Shown: positions 59,657 to 64,000 of the stretch, one piece after another
Numbering within the stretch: the first letter of the stretch is position 1
Layout: every line of letters begins with the position of its first letter
Translations under genes and position numbers: made by a program
Notes under the pieces: generated by a model
Databases searched by the model: none
Told to the model about the DNA's origin: nothing
What the model saw: only the letters and a program-made list of their open reading frames with translations
DNA from: Kineococcus aurantiacus
GTDB lineage: Bacteria > Actinomycetota > Actinomycetes > Actinomycetales > Kineococcaceae
Reading direction: 5' to 3'
Length of the DNA stretch: 64,000 bases
Assembly: GCF_013409345.1 (NCBI RefSeq)
Contig: NZ_JACCBB010000001.1
Coordinates: 3,596,001 to 3,660,000 of the forward strand

Positions 59657-60640
59657 CGCGTGCGTGGACCCCGTCCCGCGGCAGGGGCACCCGAACAGCC
59701 CGCAGAGCGCGCGGGCGACGTCCCGCCCGTCCCGGACCGGGGCGGCGAAGGCGGCGCGCAGCGTCGTCGTGCCGCCGCCGACGGTCACCAGCACGTCGAG
59801 GCCGTACCGGTCGGCGCCCACGACCGCCACCTCCCGCGCCTCGTGCGCCTGCCCGGCCGGCAGCGCGTCCAGGACCCACCCGACGAGGGCGTCGCGGTGG
59901 TGCGTCTCCAGGTGGGCGACGATGCCGTCCTCGTCGTCGTAGAGCGGGTCCGGGGCGGCGGCGGTGAACTCCTCGTCCTCCAGCAGGTGCACCCCGGTGG
60001 CCGTCGTGACGCGCACGTCGGCGACCTCCAGGCGCCACACGGACCGCGTCGTGCCGACGTCGAGCAGCGCGCCCAGCGGGCGGACGGCGGCCGCGGTCTG
60101 GGCGACGCGGCGCTGGTCGGCCGGCAGGATCGACTCGACCCAGCCCGTCACGCACAGCCGGGCCCGGGGGAGGGCGGCCTGGCCCGGGGGGACGTCCAGG
60201 ACGTCCAGGACGACGGGGACCCCGTTCCAGCGGGCGTCGTCCCCGAGCTCCAGGAGCCTGCGGTGCACCGGCGACCCGTCCTCCAGCAGGAGCAGCAACC
60301 CGCCCCAGGCGTCGGTCAGGTGCTGCACGGCGAAGGCTTCCGTGCGCGGGGTGGCGGCCCGGCCGCGACGCGCCGGTGCCGCCTGGGCGAAGACCTCCCC
60401 GGCCCCGTCGTGGACGGTCCCCTCGCCGTGGTGCGCGCAGGGCCGCGGCACGCGGGGCAGGTGCAGCGTGCCGGGGACGGTGCCGACGGCGAGCGTGCGG
60501 GCCCACTCGGCCGGCGTGGGGGCGGTGGTCAGTCGCACCCCTGCGGAGGCCGTAGAGTTGGGGTCGGTGCGCTCCGAGCCCCCAGTCCGATGGGGATCCG
60601 GTGCCGTGGCCCGCTCGATCCCCTGGATCCGGTGGTTCAC
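59648..60640 (-). CDS. DUF2470 domain-containing protein (haem/flavin-type split-barrel relative)
   Basis: A 330-residue protein. The last ~100 residues match DUF2470: [34 protein letters not shown], then a short beta hairpin region ending [11 protein letters not shown]. This domain is attached to HugZ-type haem oxygenases and siderophore- or flavin-linked proteins. Residues ~40-220 resemble a split barrel ([36 protein letters not shown]) but no active site is certain. The tail has [11 protein letters not shown] at 60640 has GAGGAGG five bases upstream. It diverges from rpsD across an iron-box-like site, in line with a haem or iron role; this is inference. Confidence 0.78.
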   Translation of the reverse strand: MNHRIQGIERATAPDPHRTGGSERTDPNSTASAGVRLTTAPTPAEWARTLAVGTVPGTLHLPRVPRPCAHHGEGTVHDGAGEVFAQAAPARRGRAATPRTEAFAVQHLTDAWGGLLLLLEDGSPVHRRLLELGDDARWNGVPVVLDVLDVPPGQAALPRARLCVTGWVESILPADQRRVAQTAAAVRPLGALLDVGTTRSVWRLEVADVRVTTATGVHLLEDEEFTAAAPDPLYDDEDGIVAHLETHHRDALVGWVLDALPAGQAHEAREVAVVGADRYGLDVLVTVGGGTTTLRAAFAAPVRDGRDVARALCGLFGCPCRGTGSTHASA

Positions 60641-60689
60641 AGTGCCTCCTCGGTGCGCGATCGTCCTGGCCAGGCGAGGTCTCCTCGAC

Positions 60690-60708
60690 TTTGGCTAGGC
60701 TCACCTTA
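60690..60708. promoter_or_regulatory. Iron-box-like site (DtxR/IdeR) with -10 box TAGGCT
   Basis: TTTGGCTAGGCTCACCTTA agrees with the IdeR/DmdR consensus (outline TTAGGTTAGSCTAACCTAA) at 15 of 19 places. It lies in the 84-base gap between the DUF2470 gene and rpsD and contains TAGGCT (60696-60701), the probable rpsD -10, and on the other strand TAAGGT. The match may partly reflect the -10 sequence itself. Confidence 0.4.
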
Positions 60709-60724
60709 CGATCAGGAGAGTGGA

Positions 60725-61333
60725 ATGAACAACGCACGTCCCAAGGTGCGCATCAGCCGCGCGCTCGGGGTGGCCCTCACGCCGAAGGCCGCCCGCTTCA
60801 TGGACCGTCGCCCGTACCCCCCGGGCATGCACGGCCGCAAGCAGAAGAAGGCGTCGGACTACGCGACGCAGCTGCGTGAGAAGCAGCGTCTGCGCTACCA
60901 GTACGACGTGAGCGAGACGCAGCTGCGTCGCGCCTACGACCTCGCCAAGCGCAAGCCCGGCAAGACCGGTCAGAACCTGGTGCAGCTGCTCGAGACCCGT
61001 CTGGACGCCGTCGTCTGGCGTGCCGGCTTCGCCCGCACCATCTACCAGGCTCGCCAGATGGTCGTGCACCGCCACATCGTCGTCGACGGCCGTCGTGTCG
61101 ACCGTCCCTCCTTCCGCGTCGTCCCCGGCCAGACCGTCGAGGTCGCGCCGCGGTCGAAGGCCAAGACGCCGTTCATCGTCGCGGCCGAGGGCGGCTGGAG
61201 CGACAACGAGATCCCCGGCTGGCTGTCCGTGGAGCGCCAGGACCTCACCGCCAAGGTGAACGCCCTGCCGGTCCGCGAGCAGATCCCGGTGACCTGCGAC
61301 GAGCAGCTCGTCGTCGAGTACTACTCGCGCTGA
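60725..61333 (+). CDS. rpsD: 30S ribosomal protein S4
   Basis: A 202-residue primary 16S rRNA-binding protein of the small subunit. [53 protein letters not shown] opens the protein. The S4 RNA-binding domain is [38 protein letters not shown]. There is no Zn-binding Cys cluster at the N terminus, so this is the zinc-independent (C-minus) form. The ATG has GGAGAG upstream. It stands alone, away from any ribosomal operon, as in several actinobacteria. Confidence 0.97.
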   Translation: MNNARPKVRISRALGVALTPKAARFMDRRPYPPGMHGRKQKKASDYATQLREKQRLRYQYDVSETQLRRAYDLAKRKPGKTGQNLVQLLETRLDAVVWRAGFARTIYQARQMVVHRHIVVDGRRVDRPSFRVVPGQTVEVAPRSKAKTPFIVAAEGGWSDNEIPGWLSVERQDLTAKVNALPVREQIPVTCDEQLVVEYYSR

Positions 61334-61351
61334 GCCTGCCGCACCCGCACC

Positions 61352-61387
61352 CAGGGCGCCGATCCCCGCGAGGGGGTCGGCGCCCTG
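61352..61387. terminator. Terminator between rpsD and antiporter gene
   Basis: A 16-bp stem with one G-T pair (61352-61367 with 61372-61387; arm begins CAGGGCGCCGA) and a 4-base loop, placed between convergent genes. Confidence 0.85.
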
Positions 61388-61403
61388 CGTCGTCCCCGGG
61401 GCC

Positions 61404-63011
61404 TCACAGGCGCGGCGAACCCCGGTGCGCCAGCGACGCCTCCTCCAGGTCCAGCTGCTCCAGCGCCTCGCGCACCGCGTCCTCGCCCACCTCGCCGGAC
61501 TCCTCCGCGGCCAGCAGCGCCCGACGCTGGGCGACGAGCGTGCGCCGTCGCAGCTGGACCCCCCGCAGCGCCGTGGGGGACGTGCCCTCGTTCTCCTCCT
61601 GCTCGGCCAGGCGGACCCGCGACAACCGGTCGGCGCGTTCGAGCAGGGCGTCGACGAGGTGGCGCTCCGCGGGGTCGGTGGCCTCCTCGCGGGCCGCGCG
61701 CAGGACCTCGAACACGCTGGCCCGGGACAGGTCCTGCGCCTTGCGGCGCTCGGCCCGGCGCCAGGCGCGCTCGGCGGACGTGTCCAGGTCGAGCCGGCGG
61801 ATCAGCGGCGGCAGGGTCGCCCCCTGCAGCAGCAGGGTGCCGACCGCGACGACGAACGCCAGCACCTGCAGGTCGGCGCGGTGCGGGAAGTCCTCGGGGA
61901 TGCCGGCGGCCGCCGCGAGCGTCACGACGCCCCGCATCCCGGTCCAGGCCAGCACGACGTCCTCGGCCGCCGTGAAGTGCCTGCCCCCCGGGGACAGCCT
62001 GCCCCGCAGCACGTCCCGCATGAGCACCCCGCCGCCGAGGACCCACGCGACCCGCACCAGCACGACGGCGGCCAGGACGACCAGGCCGGCGCCCAGCAGC
62101 GACCAGGTGCGCGAGCCGCCCGCCGCGGCGTCGGCCAGCAGGGAGTGGAACTGCAACCCCAGGTAGGCGAACACGAACGCCTCCAGCAGCACGTCGACGG
62201 CGTTCCACACCTCGCGCTCGGCCAGCCGCGTCGCGTACGCCGCCGACAGCGAGTGCCGCGACAGCACGAAACCGGCCGTCACGACGGCGAGCACCCCCGA
62301 CCCCTCCACGACCTCGGCCAGGGCGTACGCGGCGAAGGGCAGCAGCACGGCGAACGCGGTCATCAGCGAGGCGTCGGTGAGCTTCGCGCGGACCGCCGCG
62401 GCGAGGTGGCCCAGGGCGAAGCCCACCGCGACCCCGATGGCCGAGGTCAGCAGGAAGAAGAGGACGGGGTTCGCCGGCAGCGGCCCCTCGCCCCCGTCGC
62501 GGGTCGCCGAGGCGATCGTCACGGAGAACAGCGTCAGGGCCGCCGCGTCGTTGACCAGGCTCTCGCCCTTGAGCGTGTTCAGCACCCGCGACGGCAACCC
62601 GAGCCGGCCGCCGATCGCGACGGCCGTCACCGCGTCCGGCGGTGAGACGACGGCGGCCAGGACCAGCGCCATCGACAGCGTGACCCACGGGACCACCAGG
62701 CTCGCGACCAGCCCCACGACGGCGGTCGTCACGACGACCAGCAGCACCCCGAGGTTGGTGATCGAGCGCCAGCGCCGCGCGAACCCGCTGAGGGGGAAGT
62801 CCTGCGTCGTGGAGAACAGCAGGGGCGGCAGGACGACCGACAGGATCGCCTCGGGGGACAGCTCGACGTCGGGCACGCCGGGGACGAAGGAGACGGCCGC
62901 CCCGGCGACGGCCAGCAGCAGCGGCGGCTGCCAGCCCCGCCGGGCCGCGACGATGGTCAGGGCGAGGGCGGCGAAGACGACGACGAGCAGCTGGGCGAAC
63001 ACCCGGCCCAT
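61404..63011 (-). CDS. Na+/H+ antiporter, CPA1 family
   Basis: A 535-residue exchanger with about 12 membrane helices over residues 1-410 and a charged helical cytoplasmic tail. Family sites are visible: LSVVLPPLLFSTTQDFPLSGF, AAVVSPPDAVTAVAIG, LNTLKGESLVNDAAALTLF with the ion-binding Asp of the ND motif, and LAWTGMRGVVTLAAAAGIP. It swaps cytoplasmic Na+ or K+ for H+ to keep pH and salt balance. The tail (AERAWRRAERRKAQDLSRASVFEVLRAAREE) may be regulatory. ATG at 63011 lies 8 bases from the fumC terminator. Confidence 0.94.
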   Translation of the reverse strand: MGRVFAQLLVVVFAALALTIVAARRGWQPPLLLAVAGAAVSFVPGVPDVELSPEAILSVVLPPLLFSTTQDFPLSGFARRWRSITNLGVLLVVVTTAVVGLVASLVVPWVTLSMALVLAAVVSPPDAVTAVAIGGRLGLPSRVLNTLKGESLVNDAAALTLFSVTIASATRDGGEGPLPANPVLFFLLTSAIGVAVGFALGHLAAAVRAKLTDASLMTAFAVLLPFAAYALAEVVEGSGVLAVVTAGFVLSRHSLSAAYATRLAEREVWNAVDVLLEAFVFAYLGLQFHSLLADAAAGGSRTWSLLGAGLVVLAAVVLVRVAWVLGGGVLMRDVLRGRLSPGGRHFTAAEDVVLAWTGMRGVVTLAAAAGIPEDFPHRADLQVLAFVVAVGTLLLQGATLPPLIRRLDLDTSAERAWRRAERRKAQDLSRASVFEVLRAAREEATDPAERHLVDALLERADRLSRVRLAEQEENEGTSPTALRGVQLRRRTLVAQRRALLAAEESGEVGEDAVREALEQLDLEEASLAHRGSPRL

Positions 63012-63018
63012 CCAACCC

Positions 63019-63065
63019 GAGCCCGCCGGGGGACCGCGCGGCCTCGCGCGGCCCCCGGCGGGCTC
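63019..63065 (-). terminator. Terminator of fumarase gene
   Basis: 14-bp arms (63019-63032, GAGCCCGCCGGGGG, with 63052-63065) enclose an inner CCGCGC/GCGCGG stem. It follows the fumarase stop on the minus strand. Confidence 0.85.
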
Positions 63066-63091
63066 ACCGCGGGGTCACCGGCGGGGGGACG

Positions 63092-64000
63092 TCACGGGTG
63101 GGTCATGGACATGACGTCGAGGGCCCGGTCGAGCTGCTCCTCGCTGACTTCGCCGCGCTCGACGAAGCCGAGGGACACGACGGCCTCGCGCACCGTCGAG
63201 CCCGTCGCGACGGCGTGCTTGGCGACCTTGGCGGCCGCCTCGTAGCCGATGACCCGGTTCAGCGGGGTCACGATCGAGGGGGAGGACTCGGCGAACCGGC
63301 GGCACGCCTCCACGTCGGCCTCCAGCCCCTCGACCGTGCGGTCGGCCAGCAGCTTCGCGGCGTTGCCCAGCAGGCGCGCCGACTCCAGCACGTTGCGGGC
63401 CATGACGGGGATCTGGACGTTCAGCTCGAAGGAGCCGCTGGCCCCGGCCCAGGCCACGGTGGCGTCGTTGCCGACGACCTGCGCGCACACCATGAGCGTC
63501 GCCTCGGGCACGACCGGGTTGACCTTGCCCGGCATGATCGAGGACCCGGGTTGCAGGTCGGGCAGGCGCAGCTCGCCCAGGCCGGTGCGCGGGCCCGAGC
63601 CCATCCAGCGCAGGTCGTTGCAGATCTTGGTGAGGCTGACGGCCACGACCTTCAGCGCCCCGGACAGCTCCACGAGCGCGTCGCGCGCGCCCTGCGCCTC
63701 GAAGTGGTCCGCGGCCTCGGTCAGCGGCAGGCCCGTGTCGGCGGCCAGCAGCTCGATGACGCGCTGGGGGAAGCCGGGCGGGGTGTTGATGCCCGTGCCG
63801 GTGGCGGTCCCGCCCAGCGGCACCTCCGCGACGCGCACGACGGTGGCCTCGACGCGCTCGACGCCGCGCGTGAGCTGCTGGGCGTACCCGGCGAACTCCT
63901 GGCCCAGGGTCACGGGGGTGGCGTCCATGAGGTGGGTGCGCCCCGACTTCACCACGTCGGCCCACAGGTCCGCCTTGGCGCGCAGCGCCGCCTCCAGGTG
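63092..64000 (-). CDS. fumC: Class II fumarate hydratase, C-terminal part (cut by window end)
   Basis: The last 302 residues of a fumarase/aspartase-superfamily enzyme, open to the window edge. [27 protein letters not shown] holds the His pair region, [17 protein letters not shown] follows, and the superfamily signature [15 protein letters not shown] with its catalytic Ser loop is intact. It interconverts fumarate and malate in the citric acid cycle. TGINTPPGF is more fumarase-like than aspartase-like, but aspartate ammonia-lyase cannot be fully excluded without the N-terminal third. Its stop is followed by a strong terminator. Confidence 0.9.
   Translation of the reverse strand, partial: HLEAALRAKADLWADVVKSGRTHLMDATPVTLGQEFAGYAQQLTRGVERVEATVVRVAEVPLGGTATGTGINTPPGFPQRVIELLAADTGLPLTEAADHFEAQGARDALVELSGALKVVAVSLTKICNDLRWMGSGPRTGLGELRLPDLQPGSSIMPGKVNPVVPEATLMVCAQVVGNDATVAWAGASGSFELNVQIPVMARNVLESARLLGNAAKLLADRTVEGLEADVEACRRFAESSPSIVTPLNRVIGYEAAAKVAKHAVATGSTVREAVVSLGFVERGEVSEEQLDRALDVMSMTHP

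Overview
This is a 64-kb stretch of a very GC-rich chromosome of the actinobacterial type. Starts are mostly GTG or ATG with two TTG starts, and genes are packed with many 4-bp ATGA/GTGA overlaps. The gene set includes the mycothiol amidase Mca, a FtsB-like divisome protein, DUF501, DUF4307 and DUF4012 proteins and a LAxTG sortase substrate. From recalled knowledge of the families the best guess is a member of the Kineosporiaceae (Kineococcus-like); this was not checked against any database. No insertion sequence, prophage, CRISPR array or obvious pseudogene is visible. The window starts inside one gene and ends inside another.

Region 1 (1-14.3 kb) is a cell-surface polysaccharide locus. It holds a truncated GT2 enzyme, a GT4 enzyme with an odd C-terminal extension, a lipid-linked-oligosaccharide flippase fused to a GT4 enzyme, and a PIG-L deacetylase, all translationally coupled. 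A convergent GH16 beta-glucanase lipoprotein follows. Then come two tandem cellulose-synthase-like GT2 enzymes, an acyltransferase-3/serine-hydrolase fusion, a tiny LAxTG surface protein and a DUF4012 protein. Together they look like machinery to make, flip, decorate, trim and anchor a glycan.

Region 2 (14.4-28.3 kb) is housekeeping: mfd, an Uma2-type protein, mazG, a ROK protein, eno, ftsB-like, DUF501, ppx/gppA, small enzymes, a type-5 uracil-DNA glycosylase, tRNA-Leu(UAA), a Bax-inhibitor-1 protein and cystathionine beta-synthase. Region 3 (28.3-37.8 kb) is accessory: a MacB-like ABC exporter (adaptor, ATPase, permease); a sugar-catabolism group (TIM-barrel isomerase, Gfo/Idh dehydrogenase, DUF993 aldolase-like protein) around a LacI-type operator; and a response regulator/histidine kinase operon carrying an additional kinase-like membrane protein.

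Region 4 (37.9-64 kb) mixes metabolism and envelope functions. It has msrA, cystathionine gamma-synthase, an MFS exporter framed by 16-bp repeats, and a VWA protein and a MoxR-like ATPase separated by mmsA and a rhomboid-like gene. Then follow an AI-2E-family transporter, greA, DUF4307, mca, a small membrane protein, a Gfo/Idh oxidoreductase, a YyaL-type thioredoxin-fold protein, hlyIII, an orphan sugar-binding lipoprotein, a short-chain cis-prenyltransferase, phoH2, a secreted transglycosylase, a DUF2470 protein, rpsD, a Na+/H+ antiporter and the C-terminal part of fumC. From memory, the backbone mfd-mazG-eno-ftsB-DUF501-ppx ... cbs-metB-greA-DUF4307-mca-yyaL-hlyIII-prenyltransferase-phoH2-fum follows the order in Mycobacterium tuberculosis, so the other genes stand out as insertions.

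Regulatory signals recur. At least ten genes have a TAnnnT box ending 6-8 bases before the start codon, which suggests leaderless transcripts. Long GC-rich hairpins separate most convergent genes. Candidate operators include LacI-like, GntR-like, iron-box-like and 11-bp-periodic GTCAC direct repeats.
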